From Bacillota bacterium (GTDB lineage Bacteria > Bacillota > Clostridia > Lachnospirales > Lachnospiraceae), in assembly GCA_023421505.1 (NCBI GenBank), contig JAEZTJ010000085.1, forward strand, positions 1 through 62,868: a DNA stretch of 62,868 bases, read 5' to 3'. Below the pieces are notes generated by a model that saw only the letters and a list, made by a program, of their open reading frames with translations, was not told the origin of the DNA and did not search any database. This document shows positions 52,541-60,854 of this stretch, in pieces (the stretch's first letter is position 1; the number at the start of each line of letters is the position of its first letter). Made by a program: the position numbers and the translations under genes.

Positions 52541-53098
52541 ATGCCACCTAAATCAGTCGTATCAAAGGAAAAAATCCTGCAGGCGGCCTTTACAATAACA
52601 AAAAGACATGGCTTCGATGCAGTGAACGCCAGGAGTGTTGCGAAGGAATTAGGGTGCTCGACACATCCGATCTTTCGGGAATATGAAAACATGCAGGATT
52701 TAAAAAAGGACTTATTACAATACGTAGAAAGCTACTACAACCAGTTTGTTGAAAAACGTATGTCGGGGGAGGCACCTTTTTTAAGCATAGGGCTAGCCTA
52801 CATTGAGTTCGCAAAGAGTGAGAGCAATCTGTTCCGAATGATCTTTATGTCCCATAATTTTGAACTACACGATTTTGTGGAATTGATTGACGGTGAAGAA
52901 AATAAAGCAGTTATTCTTGGTATAGCGAGAGCTGCAAATGTCGATGAGGAAAAAGCAAAAGATTTATATTTAAAGGTTTGGCTTTTTACACATGGTATAG
53001 CCTCGATGCTATCGACGAATACAATACACCTTTCAGATGAACATATTGAGAAATTATTAAAGGATGCATTTCAGGCATTCCTTAAATTGGGGGATTAA
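52541..53098 (+). CDS. TetR/AcrR-family regulator
   Basis: A 185-residue repressor with an amino-terminal helix-turn-helix (KILQAAFTITKRHGFDAVNARSVAKELGCSTHPIFREY) and a helical ligand-binding C terminus (KVWLFTHGIASMLSTNTIHL). AAGGAGG precedes ATG 52541. Two bases separate its stop from the CPBP gene, so both are repressed together through the 24-bp operator. Ligand unknown. Confidence 0.9.
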   Translation: MPPKSVVSKEKILQAAFTITKRHGFDAVNARSVAKELGCSTHPIFREYENMQDLKKDLLQYVESYYNQFVEKRMSGEAPFLSIGLAYIEFAKSESNLFRMIFMSHNFELHDFVELIDGEENKAVILGIARAANVDEEKAKDLYLKVWLFTHGIASMLSTNTIHLSDEHIEKLLKDAFQAFLKLGD

Positions 53099-53100
53099 TT

Positions 53101-53763
53101 ATGGGAAAATCGAAGAACAATTTTGGGTTTGGCGTAATACCGGTTATCATAATGGCTTTATTATCACTTACTGCATTAATAGATTTATCAAAAGGAGAGT
53201 TGTCAATTGCCGGACTGTCAACTATTGTAGGGTTAATCTTTTTCTTTCTCTATAAAATTAGGAATAAATTATCCTTTTCTGCCGTTGGTCTGAATGGGAA
53301 AGACTTTCTGGCTGGTATTAAAAAACTATGGTTAATTATACTTGCCCCGAGCATTCTTAATTTGATCTGTGTCGCAATTTCTAAAATGATATTACCTGAT
53401 TATATTGATCATGTTGTTGGACGGACGGAGGTATTACTTTCCTTCAATACAATTATGCTAATGTTAATTGAGTTTATTATTTTTGCTTTCATAGAAGAAG
53501 TTTCCTGGAGAGGTTTTATGCAAAAGCAGTTTTGTAACTATATCAAGCCGGTATATGCAATTTTCCTGACCTCGATCTTCTTCTCCATAGGTCATACAGC
53601 TAAGGGAGACTTGGCTATCGTAGTATATGACGTATTTTTCGTATTTTGTAATAGTATTTTTTATGGACTGGCTTATGAAAAATCAAAAAATGTTTTTGCT
53701 AGCACACTGTCGCATTTTCTTGCTAATTTTACAGGTTTGTTAATTCTACTGTGGTTTAAATGA
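53101..53763 (+). CDS. CPBP-family intramembrane metalloprotease
   Basis: A 220-residue membrane protein of about six to seven helices. The CPBP/Abi motifs are present: EEVSWRGFMQ (EExxxR), FSIGHT (motif 2 histidine) and TLSHFLANF (motif 3 histidine). Members cleave prenylated or other membrane proteins or give immunity to bacteriocins. Co-transcribed with the TetR regulator. Confidence 0.87.
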   Translation: MGKSKNNFGFGVIPVIIMALLSLTALIDLSKGELSIAGLSTIVGLIFFFLYKIRNKLSFSAVGLNGKDFLAGIKKLWLIILAPSILNLICVAISKMILPDYIDHVVGRTEVLLSFNTIMLMLIEFIIFAFIEEVSWRGFMQKQFCNYIKPVYAIFLTSIFFSIGHTAKGDLAIVVYDVFFVFCNSIFYGLAYEKSKNVFASTLSHFLANFTGLLILLWFK

Positions 53764-53972
53764 TTTGATCTTAACTAAATAAATCAATGAGGATAGGCTT
53801 TGATTACATCAGTACCGATCTTTTATATTAGCGGTCGAATTAAGAAAAAATTATAATCATTTTATAGAATGCCAGCTACTCCCACCGGAATATATTTATA
53901 ATATATGTGTTTAGATATTAATTAGAGGTGCTTGAAGGTTTTCACTCATGACCTTTAGGAAAGCTGGTTATC

Positions 53973-54917
53973 ATGAAACGAAATAGAATAATCATTGATA
54001 TTACTATAATTATATTTGCATTTGTGATTTTTATTATTTGGCATCAAAACAGTAATGCAACACAGATGACTTTTTCAAATATTAAATACTATAAAGTATA
54101 TTTAATAACTACCGATAAAGGGTTACAGTACTGGGGGATATTAAATAAAGGCGCTGCAGATATGGCGGCAGCAGTTGGCGTTAATTATTCTTGGGAAGCT
54201 CCTGATGTAAGAGATCCAGAGCAGCAAATTGAATTAATTAACCAGGCCGTGAATGCTGGAGCGGATGCTTTGCTAGTTGCCACTGATGAACCAAAACGAA
54301 TATCAGCAGCGATAGAGGATGCCAAAGCGAGAGGAGTTAAGGTGATCTATGTTGATTCACCGGCATATGAGGAAGCCATAACTACATTATCAACAGATAA
54401 TTATGAAGCTGGGGCCATGGCGGGACAGTACATGATATCGACATTAGAAGAAAAGGGAATAAATAGTGGCTCAATCGGTATCGTTAATTTGGCGAATAAA
54501 GAAAATACGGCAATACGCGAACAGGGGTTTAGGGAAACGCTTGCCAAGGATCCGAGATTTAAGGTTCTGGAAACGATATATACAAAGACGGATATACCGG
54601 AGGAGACACAGCAGGCGGCTGAGCGTATCATCAGTCAAAACCCGGATTTGGTAGGTTTATTTGGAACGAGCGAGGGAACAACCATAGGTGTCGGCAATGC
54701 CAACAAGGTGAATGATAATAAGTATGCCGCTATCGGTTTCGATAAAACAGAAATTAATCTTGAGTTACTTCGAGAGGGGAGTCTGAGTGTAATTATAGAT
54801 CAAAATCCATATTCTATGGGATATCTAGGTATGGCAGAAGCCATAGCAGCAATACTTGGGAAGGATACCGGGCCAGATTATATTAATACAGGTGTATCGG
54901 TGGTGGAAAAAAGATAG
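53973..54917 (+). CDS. Ribose-type periplasmic binding protein, solitary
   Basis: A 314-residue protein with an amino-terminal membrane anchor (IIIDITIIIFAFVIFIIW) and no lipobox, then a RbsB-type sugar-binding fold (WGILNKGAADMAAAVGV ... DPEQQIELINQAVNAGADALLVATDEPKRISAAIEDAKARGVKVIYVD ... DNYEAGAMAGQYM). No permease, ATPase or kinase gene adjoins it, so it may feed a transporter encoded elsewhere or act as a sensor partner. The ribosome site (AGGAAAG) is weak and distant. Confidence 0.8.
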   Translation: MKRNRIIIDITIIIFAFVIFIIWHQNSNATQMTFSNIKYYKVYLITTDKGLQYWGILNKGAADMAAAVGVNYSWEAPDVRDPEQQIELINQAVNAGADALLVATDEPKRISAAIEDAKARGVKVIYVDSPAYEEAITTLSTDNYEAGAMAGQYMISTLEEKGINSGSIGIVNLANKENTAIREQGFRETLAKDPRFKVLETIYTKTDIPEETQQAAERIISQNPDLVGLFGTSEGTTIGVGNANKVNDNKYAAIGFDKTEINLELLREGSLSVIIDQNPYSMGYLGMAEAIAAILGKDTGPDYINTGVSVVEKR

Positions 54918-54956
54918 GATAAGCAATCAATCTTTAAAGTTCCACATCGATAAAAA

Positions 54957-54985
54957 TGAAAAGTCTTATGTTTAAGGCTTTTTCT
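54957..54985 (+). terminator. Weak terminator after the binding protein
   Basis: AAAAGTCTTA, loop TGT, TTAAGGCTTTTTC; one mismatch in the stem. Confidence 0.55.
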
Positions 54986-55046
54986 TTTCGTGTAGGAGAT
55001 AACATGGACATTTAAATTAGATAGAATACTAACATTTAACGGATAA

Positions 55047-55200
55047 TTGCGAAACAATATAATTTTATTAATTTTATACGCAGTATATACTATTTCTTCG
55101 CTCCAACACTCCTATGAGCTTAAGTGTTTTAATACTTTAATTCCGCTTCGGAATAGTATATGCTGTGTATACAATACTTTCCAATTGCTGAGTTTCGCAA
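55047..55200. repeat. Nested inverted-repeat structure
   Basis: Three nested arm pairs: TTGCGAAAC (55047-55055) with GTTTCGCAA (55192-55200); CAGTATATACTATTTC (55081-55096) with GGAATAGTATATGCTG (55150-55165); and a central ACACT/AGTGT. No coding frame. It could be a MITE-like relic or a structured RNA upstream of the lipoprotein gene. Confidence 0.5.
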
Positions 55201-55238
55201 CTGCCTACTGACAATAATTATAAAAGGAGAAAAACAGT

Positions 55239-56012
55239 ATGAAAAAGCTTGTTTTAATCATGGTTATCCTAATTGTTTACATGAATGTGGCCTCCTGCAG
55301 CAAAGAAGATATTATTACTTCGAATAATTTAGGAAATCAGGAAACGATCACTACTACCTCAAAACCTATAGATAATTCTCAAGAATATAATAGATCCGGG
55401 TCTTTTGTGGCAGCTGTACCCACAGAAGTGTTACCTTCATCGACAAGTCCTATGAAGGAACAGGAAATTCAATTAACGAAGGAAGAGAGCGAGAAGCTGG
55501 GAATTTTAATAAAATGGATTTATCAGGCTAATTGGACATATATAGGTGATGATAGGGAGACACCGCAAATACCGGAGGAACTTAAATTATTACCAACCGA
55601 TCTGGAAAAAATAAGTTTTGTATTAAATATGGCAGTGTTTGAACGTATGGTAGGCTCTACTACTGCAGATGGGATGTATTATAAATTTACTGCAAAGGAA
55701 GCAGATGCACTTGTCAGTGCAGCCGTCGGAGATAGCTTTGATGAGCATAAAGCATCTGCCTATATCAGTGATTATAAAGACGGAATCTACAGCTATATGC
55801 TGGCAGGAGGAGACGGAGCAACGTGGTGGCCTGAAATAGAATTAAAGCGAATAGCCTTAATCACAAAGGATGAAATTCGAATTGAGGGAATTTTAAAATG
55901 CTTACACGATGTTTATGAGGAAGAATATTCTTACGAGTTTGAAGCAACTGCGTTCAAGAACCTGAAAAGTCCATTTGGAGGTTTTACGTTACAAGAATTA
56001 GAGATTCCTTAA
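55239..56012 (+). CDS. Putative lipoprotein, unknown function
   Basis: A 257-residue protein with a lipoprotein signal peptide (LVLIMVILIVYMNVASC, acylated C20) and a Ser/Thr-rich linker up to about residue 80. The soluble domain (LGILIKWIYQANWTYIGDD ... AGGDGATWWPEIELKRIALI) matches no family I know. AAGGAG precedes the ATG. It is monocistronic. Confidence 0.75.
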   Translation: MKKLVLIMVILIVYMNVASCSKEDIITSNNLGNQETITTTSKPIDNSQEYNRSGSFVAAVPTEVLPSSTSPMKEQEIQLTKEESEKLGILIKWIYQANWTYIGDDRETPQIPEELKLLPTDLEKISFVLNMAVFERMVGSTTADGMYYKFTAKEADALVSAAVGDSFDEHKASAYISDYKDGIYSYMLAGGDGATWWPEIELKRIALITKDEIRIEGILKCLHDVYEEEYSYEFEATAFKNLKSPFGGFTLQELEIP

Positions 56013-56333
56013 TTGGCTTTTCAAATTTATTAAATGCATAAGGGTAAGAGTCCATAAGCATCTGCGGGTAATATCCTAAATTGCTCCTGCTAAAGATGAA
56101 ATGGATTTTAATATATTGTAGTTTATTTGACTTTCTATGTTTGTTCTTATATGATTAAAAGCAAGAAGGATACTTAACAGCTTACGAGGATACTAAGAGA
56201 TAGGGCTAATGGAAGCAGGAGGATGATTTGTTGTACCGAAAAAGAAAGTAGATTAGCTCGACAAAGATTGAACTTGTGATGATATATACGAGGTATTGTG
56301 AAGAGATCTGTATAAAATATAGGAGATAAAACG
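56013..56333 (+). other. Intergenic region before the FadR-type gene
   Basis: No gene, RNA or clear terminator recognised. It probably carries the promoter of the FadR-type regulator; AGGAGA at 56321 is its ribosome site. Confidence 0.4.
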
Positions 56334-57011
56334 ATGCAAAGAAATGAAAAGATGTTATCGGAAAGTGTGGCAGACGATATACTTAATATGATCGTTGTCG
56401 ATAAACGATTTGCTCCCGGAGATAAGCTTCCGAATGAGAATATACTGGCGCAAGAGCTTCAAATCAGTAGAACAACACTTCGGGAGGCAATTAAGATATT
56501 GTCGGCGCATGAGGTGCTAGAGATACAAAGAGGAAAGGGCACCTATGTGAAGGAAACACTTGATATAAAGGATGGTCTGGGGATGGAAAGCATCAACAGC
56601 TCCAAAATCAATGTGAAGGATTTGTATGAGATGCGCCTCATCTTTGAGCCGGAAGCTGCTTATTATGCAGCACTGCGAGCGACGGACCGGGAATTGCAGA
56701 AAATACTTGATTATGGTAATAAAATAGAGGATAAAATCTTAAAGGGTGAGAATAGAACCTATGAGGAGCAGGAATTTCATAAGGCGATAGCAAAAGCAAC
56801 ACATAACGAATTTATGAATAAGCTTATGCCGATTATCTACCAGGCGATTGGGAAGGGAGTCGTCCTATCTAAGGAGAATAAAGCGGCTCTTGAGGATACC
56901 CTGCATGATCACCGGATGATTATGGATTTCATACAAAAAAGGGATGGAGAGGGTGCAAGAGTTGCTATGAAGCTGCATATCCTTCATGCCATTAGTGAAT
57001 TGAATATATAA
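56334..57011 (+). CDS. GntR-family regulator, FadR subfamily
   Basis: A 225-residue regulator: winged helix at the amino terminus (DDILNMIVVDKRFAPGDKLPNENILAQELQISRTTLREAIKILSAHEVLEIQRGKGTYV) and an all-helical FCD effector domain with metal-binding residues in LYEMRLIFEPEAAYYAALRA and the later HKAIAKATHNEF and LHDHRMIMD. FadR-type regulators typically sense organic acids. It precedes ilvD on the same strand but has its own terminator. Confidence 0.88.
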   Translation: MQRNEKMLSESVADDILNMIVVDKRFAPGDKLPNENILAQELQISRTTLREAIKILSAHEVLEIQRGKGTYVKETLDIKDGLGMESINSSKINVKDLYEMRLIFEPEAAYYAALRATDRELQKILDYGNKIEDKILKGENRTYEEQEFHKAIAKATHNEFMNKLMPIIYQAIGKGVVLSKENKAALEDTLHDHRMIMDFIQKRDGEGARVAMKLHILHAISELNI

Positions 57012-57016
57012 TTGAG

Positions 57017-57050
57017 AACTGTTTTCGGGGTACCGAGAGCAGTTTTTTAT
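57017..57050 (+). terminator. Terminator after the FadR-type gene
   Basis: AACTGTTTTCGG, loop GGTA, CCGAGAGCAGTT and a T run. Confidence 0.75.
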
Positions 57051-57235
57051 TGTGATATTAGGGATTAATTAAATAGCTTAGTGAAGATAAACTACGCAAG
57101 ATCTCACTTTGAAACGGTGCCTAAGCCTGAGTATGGAATTATATTTATTGGCGATTTGTGGACTATAACAGCTATATATTAATAGAAGTATATATAATTA
57201 GTGATAAAGTGGATTAAGACAACATGGAAACAAAC

Positions 57236-57275
57236 ATACATGTATCTTGACATAAGACATCGTACAACGTATAAT
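57236..57275 (+). promoter_or_regulatory. ilvD promoter with upstream palindrome
   Basis: TTGACA (57247-57252), 17-bp spacer, TATAAT (57270-57275). A perfect 10-bp palindrome ATACATGTAT (57236-57245) abuts the -35. It is a possible operator for the neighbouring FadR-type regulator. Confidence 0.7.
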
Positions 57276-57304
57276 AGGTAATACAATAAAAATGAGGTGA
57301 TCTT

Positions 57305-58963
57305 ATGAAAAGTCAAAGGATTAAAAACGGAATCGATGCAGCGCCACAGAGGGCGTTGTTAAATGCCTTAGGTTTAACCGAGGAGGAGATGAAAAAGCCT
57401 CTGGTGGGTATCGTTAGTTCTAAGAATGATATTGTTCCCGGACATATGAATTTGGACAAAATAGTGGAAGCGGTAAAGCTGGGAGTTGCGATGGCTGGCG
57501 GTGTACCGATGGTATTTCCTGCAATAGCGGTATGTGACGGAATTGCTATGGGCCATGAAGGGATGAAATATTCTCTGGTTACAAGAGATTTGATAGCAGA
57601 TTCAACAGAAGCAATGGCGATTGCCCATGCCTTTGACGCGCTGGTTATGGTACCAAACTGTGATAAAAATGTACCGGGATTATTGATGGCAGCGGCTAGA
57701 ATTAATATTCCGACAATCTTTGTGAGCGGAGGACCGATGTTAGCAGGAACCTTTAGTGGAAAGAAAATCAGCTATTCGACGGTTTCGGAAGCGGTGAGCA
57801 GATACCGGATTGGCGAGATAACAGAGAATACTCTTAAGGAATATGAGGAAAAAGCATGTGCCACCTGCGGCTCCTGCTCAGGGATGTTCACCGCAAACAG
57901 TATGAACTGTCTGACGGAGGTTTTAGGCATGGGACTGAAGGGAAATGGTACTATCCCTGCGGTATATTCAGAAAGAATTCGACTTGCTAAGCATGCCGGT
58001 ATGAAGGTTATGGAGCTGCTGGCTAAGGATATAAAGCCAAGGGACATTTTAACGTATCAGGCTTTTGAAAATGCACTGACGATTGACATGGCATTAGGCT
58101 GCAGTACCAACAGCATGCTGCATTTGCCGGCAATTGCACAGGAATGTGGTATTGAGCTAGGCTGTGATATCGCAAATGAGATATCGGAAAAAACGCCAAA
58201 TCTTTGCCACCTTGCTCCAGCCGGAGACTCCTATATCGAAGATTTGAATGAGGCTGGAGGAATCTATGCTGTCATGCATGAGGTAAGTAAACTGGGCCTG
58301 CTTCATACAGATTTGATGACATGTACAGGGAAAACAGTAGGTGAGAATATTAAGGGCTGTGAGATTTTGAATAAAGAAATAATCAGACGTATTGATAATC
58401 CTTACAGTAATACCGGAGGAATAGCTGTACTTAAGGGCAATCTTGCACCGGATTCCTGCGTTGTAAAAAAGTCCGCTGTTGCAACTGAGATGTTAGTGCA
58501 TGTTGGAGAAGCGAAGGTATTTGATTGTGAAGAAGAGGCGCTTATCGCGATAAATCAGAATAAAATTGTTCCTGGGGATGTGGTGATTATTCGATATGAA
58601 GGACCAAAGGGCGGACCTGGTATGAGAGAAATGCTAAATCCGACCTCCGCTATCATAGGCAGAGGCCTTGGCAGCAGCGTTGCACTGATTACAGATGGAC
58701 GTTTTAGTGGGGCTACCAGAGGGGCAGCGATCGGCCATGTCTCGCCGGAGGCAGCGGTTGGAGGGAATATTGCACTTGTGAGAGAGGGAGACAGGATACA
58801 GATTGATATACCGAATCACAAAATTAACATCTTAATCAGTGATGAAGAATTAGAAAAGCGAAGAATGGACTGGAAGCCAAAGAAGGATAGAAACTTAACA
58901 GGATATTTAAAGAGGTATGCAAAATATGTAACCTCTGCAAATAGAGGAGCAGTTTTAGAATGA
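57305..58963 (+). CDS. ilvD: Dihydroxy-acid dehydratase
   Basis: A 552-residue IlvD/Edd-family Fe-S dehydratase. Cluster and active-site motifs are intact: VCDGIAMGHEGM, PNCDKNVPGLLMAAARINIPT, ACATCGSCSGMFTANSMNCLTE and late GPKGGPGMREML. It converts dihydroxy-isovalerate and -methylvalerate to 2-keto acids in branched-chain amino-acid synthesis. It is solitary, next to a FadR-type regulator and a cupin rather than ilvBNC, so a sugar-acid dehydratase role is an alternative; the sequence itself looks like true IlvD. GAGGTGATC precedes the ATG. Confidence 0.88.
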   Translation: MKSQRIKNGIDAAPQRALLNALGLTEEEMKKPLVGIVSSKNDIVPGHMNLDKIVEAVKLGVAMAGGVPMVFPAIAVCDGIAMGHEGMKYSLVTRDLIADSTEAMAIAHAFDALVMVPNCDKNVPGLLMAAARINIPTIFVSGGPMLAGTFSGKKISYSTVSEAVSRYRIGEITENTLKEYEEKACATCGSCSGMFTANSMNCLTEVLGMGLKGNGTIPAVYSERIRLAKHAGMKVMELLAKDIKPRDILTYQAFENALTIDMALGCSTNSMLHLPAIAQECGIELGCDIANEISEKTPNLCHLAPAGDSYIEDLNEAGGIYAVMHEVSKLGLLHTDLMTCTGKTVGENIKGCEILNKEIIRRIDNPYSNTGGIAVLKGNLAPDSCVVKKSAVATEMLVHVGEAKVFDCEEEALIAINQNKIVPGDVVIIRYEGPKGGPGMREMLNPTSAIIGRGLGSSVALITDGRFSGATRGAAIGHVSPEAAVGGNIALVREGDRIQIDIPNHKINILISDEELEKRRMDWKPKKDRNLTGYLKRYAKYVTSANRGAVLE

Positions 58964-59091
58964 TTAAAAATAATATATTTAACGATGAGATTTACTTAAT
59001 ATTATGGTTGAATTATCAGAAATAAATGGTAAAATAGAGCCAACAATTTAATTTATATTATTTTAATCAATTATGAAAAGGGGTACTTCTT

Positions 59092-59427
59092 ATGAAGACA
59101 ATATTTGAGGAACCAATCTTAAACCTTCCTGAAGCAGATATTCCGCTTCAAGGAATACAAGCATATCTATCTCAAGGGGATAATCATCAGATTATTTTTA
59201 TGGAATTTTCTGAAGATGTAGAACTGCCGGAGCATTCCCATGCCGGTCAGATAGGAATTGTTCTGGAAGGCAGGATTGATTTAGCGATAGGAGGAGTGAA
59301 AAACACCTATCTAAAAGGCGACAGATATTATATACCTGACAATGTGAAGCATTCGGGAAAAATTTATGCAGGGTATGCTGACATTACATTTTTCGACCAA
59401 AAGGACAGATATCAGACAAAAAAATAA
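59092..59427 (+). CDS. Small cupin protein
   Basis: A 111-residue single-domain cupin with metal-binding histidines in LPEHSHAGQIGIVLEGRIDL and a second motif YIPDNVKHSGK. It may bind a small molecule or act as an isomerase; function unknown. AAGGGG precedes the ATG. A strong terminator follows 14 bp later. Confidence 0.82.
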   Translation: MKTIFEEPILNLPEADIPLQGIQAYLSQGDNHQIIFMEFSEDVELPEHSHAGQIGIVLEGRIDLAIGGVKNTYLKGDRYYIPDNVKHSGKIYAGYADITFFDQKDRYQTKK

Positions 59428-59440
59428 GTTTGTAGGAAAA

Positions 59441-59479
59441 GGGTGCCCAAGTCTAATTAAGCTGACTTGGGCACCCTTT
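59441..59479. terminator. Strong bidirectional terminator
   Basis: GGGTGCCCAAGTC ... GACTTGGGCACCC, a perfect 13-bp stem, with TTTC on the plus strand and TTTTCC on the minus strand. It separates the cupin gene from the minus-strand export cluster. Confidence 0.88.
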
Positions 59480-59553
59480 CTAAAATTATCATAAGGTATT
59501 ATCCATAATCTACTCTGATTGCGGATTAATTAAACAAATGTAATTAATCGAGA

Positions 59554-59706
59554 CTATGCCTTTACTTTGCTATTTGGTGAATAGGCAATTAATACAATAT
59601 CCTGATTTACTTTATCGCTCAGTACTTCTTCTAATTTCTTAATTGTTACAACTTCATCCTCGGATATATCTGCTACGGTATAATCCTTAAAATCTTTTAT
59701 ATCCAT
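59554..59706 (-). CDS. 50-residue peptide gene at the end of an export cluster
   Basis: ATG 59706 follows AAGGGAG and overlaps the end of the permease gene. The product (MDIKDFKDYTVADISEDEVV ... YSPNSKVKA) is acidic at the front and has no cysteine, no transmembrane segment and no obvious double-glycine cleavage site. Position after an HlyD-like adaptor and MacB-like permease suggests a secreted or leader-type peptide, or a small regulatory subunit. Function unknown. Confidence 0.6.
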   Translation of the reverse strand: MDIKDFKDYTVADISEDEVVTIKKLEEVLSDKVNQDIVLIAYSPNSKVKA

Positions 59707-60829
59707 ATAAAAGCTCCCTTCTGTTTTCGTTAGTATATACACATAATGGGCATATTATCCAAAGTAGGAACAGATTAATTACTGTATTTATTATGCATTT
59801 AAAAAATATAGTACCACGTAATATATCCTTTGGCACGTGCATGGCTGTATTAATGCGATCAATTGAGTTCTTGATTTCGGAGAATTTACTTACATAAAAA
59901 TTAAAATCGGACCATCTAGTCGGGATGAATTGACTTGGTATTTGAAGTCTGAAGTCTGCTAGCTTTACCATAATTGCTATTATGAGTATGGCGCCAATTC
60001 CGTACAGACTTCGCAGTATAACTGATTGGCTCATTTCCAAAGCGCTTCTAATTAATAAAAAAGCTAATCCAAACCCAATGACCCAAATAGGCAGATGTGA
60101 TAAAATATTCAGTAACCAGGCAGTGACTTCTCCATCAATCATTGCATCAGGGTGATCAAGACCACTTTCAATGAGCAATTTTTCCAAGCGATAGGCAGCA
60201 TTATCAATTCCATAACTTGCCGACTTATGAGGAAATTGTGCTTCGATATTGGAATATAAATGATCTAAATCTGTGATCTGGATTAGCATCATGGTATCAG
60301 CCGCTTTAGCAACCCCTCTGACAATATATTCACGGTTGTTCCATTTTACTTTGTTATTCAAAGCATAAATGGTTCCGAATAAATGAAAAGCGGTCTTTGT
60401 ATCTAGTACACAGCCATTTTCATCACCTTGATAAACATTACTGCCACAGATAAATTTCATAGGTATTACTTGAGACATATTCCCGTTTACTTCGATAACA
60501 TTTGAAAGGAAAGCCAAATCGGTCAGTCCGTTTTGAATAAGTTCCTTTCTTCGTCTATTCCATAGGGTGATGATTGGTATGTCGGTTTCTTTCAGATTAT
60601 TAAGTGATTTACTAATTGGTTTTAAGGATACTGCCTCTTTATTATATCTGGCACTGACAGAGGATAGATTTCTTACTATATATTTCTGGTAATACAGATT
60701 GCAGCTAGTAAAAATTAGAAAGAAGAAGGCACAAACGATCAGTATTAATCTTCTTTTTATTTTATGTTTCAAATTAAACCACCTCCGCATAGCAATTTTA
60801 TGTTGGTATAATTTAAGAGGATTTGTCAT
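59687..60829 (-). CDS. MacB/FtsX-like ABC permease-type membrane protein
   Basis: A 380-residue protein with an amino-terminal helix (LILIVCAFFFLIFTSCNLYY), an extracytoplasmic MacB-like core domain (VIEVNGNMSQVIPMKFICGSNVY ... LDTKTAFHLFGTIYALNNKVKWNNREYIVRGVAK), and three C-terminal helices (about 235-255, 272-292, 345-370). This is the FtsX/MacB topology. No ATPase is in the window. It lies 25 bp downstream of the HlyD-like gene and overlaps the 50-residue gene. Confidence 0.75.
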   Translation of the reverse strand: MTNPLKLYQHKIAMRRWFNLKHKIKRRLILIVCAFFFLIFTSCNLYYQKYIVRNLSSVSARYNKEAVSLKPISKSLNNLKETDIPIITLWNRRRKELIQNGLTDLAFLSNVIEVNGNMSQVIPMKFICGSNVYQGDENGCVLDTKTAFHLFGTIYALNNKVKWNNREYIVRGVAKAADTMMLIQITDLDHLYSNIEAQFPHKSASYGIDNAAYRLEKLLIESGLDHPDAMIDGEVTAWLLNILSHLPIWVIGFGLAFLLIRSALEMSQSVILRSLYGIGAILIIAIMVKLADFRLQIPSQFIPTRWSDFNFYVSKFSEIKNSIDRINTAMHVPKDILRGTIFFKCIINTVINLFLLWIICPLCVYTNENRRELLYGYKRF

Positions 60830-60854
60830 AAAACAGTTCCATCGTATAGAAAGC

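Noticed and set aside
56013..57304. T-box or other riboswitch before ilvD
   Set aside because: No T-box core (AGGGUGGNACCGCG-like) or other known leader motif is visible; a plain promoter lies close to the start codon.
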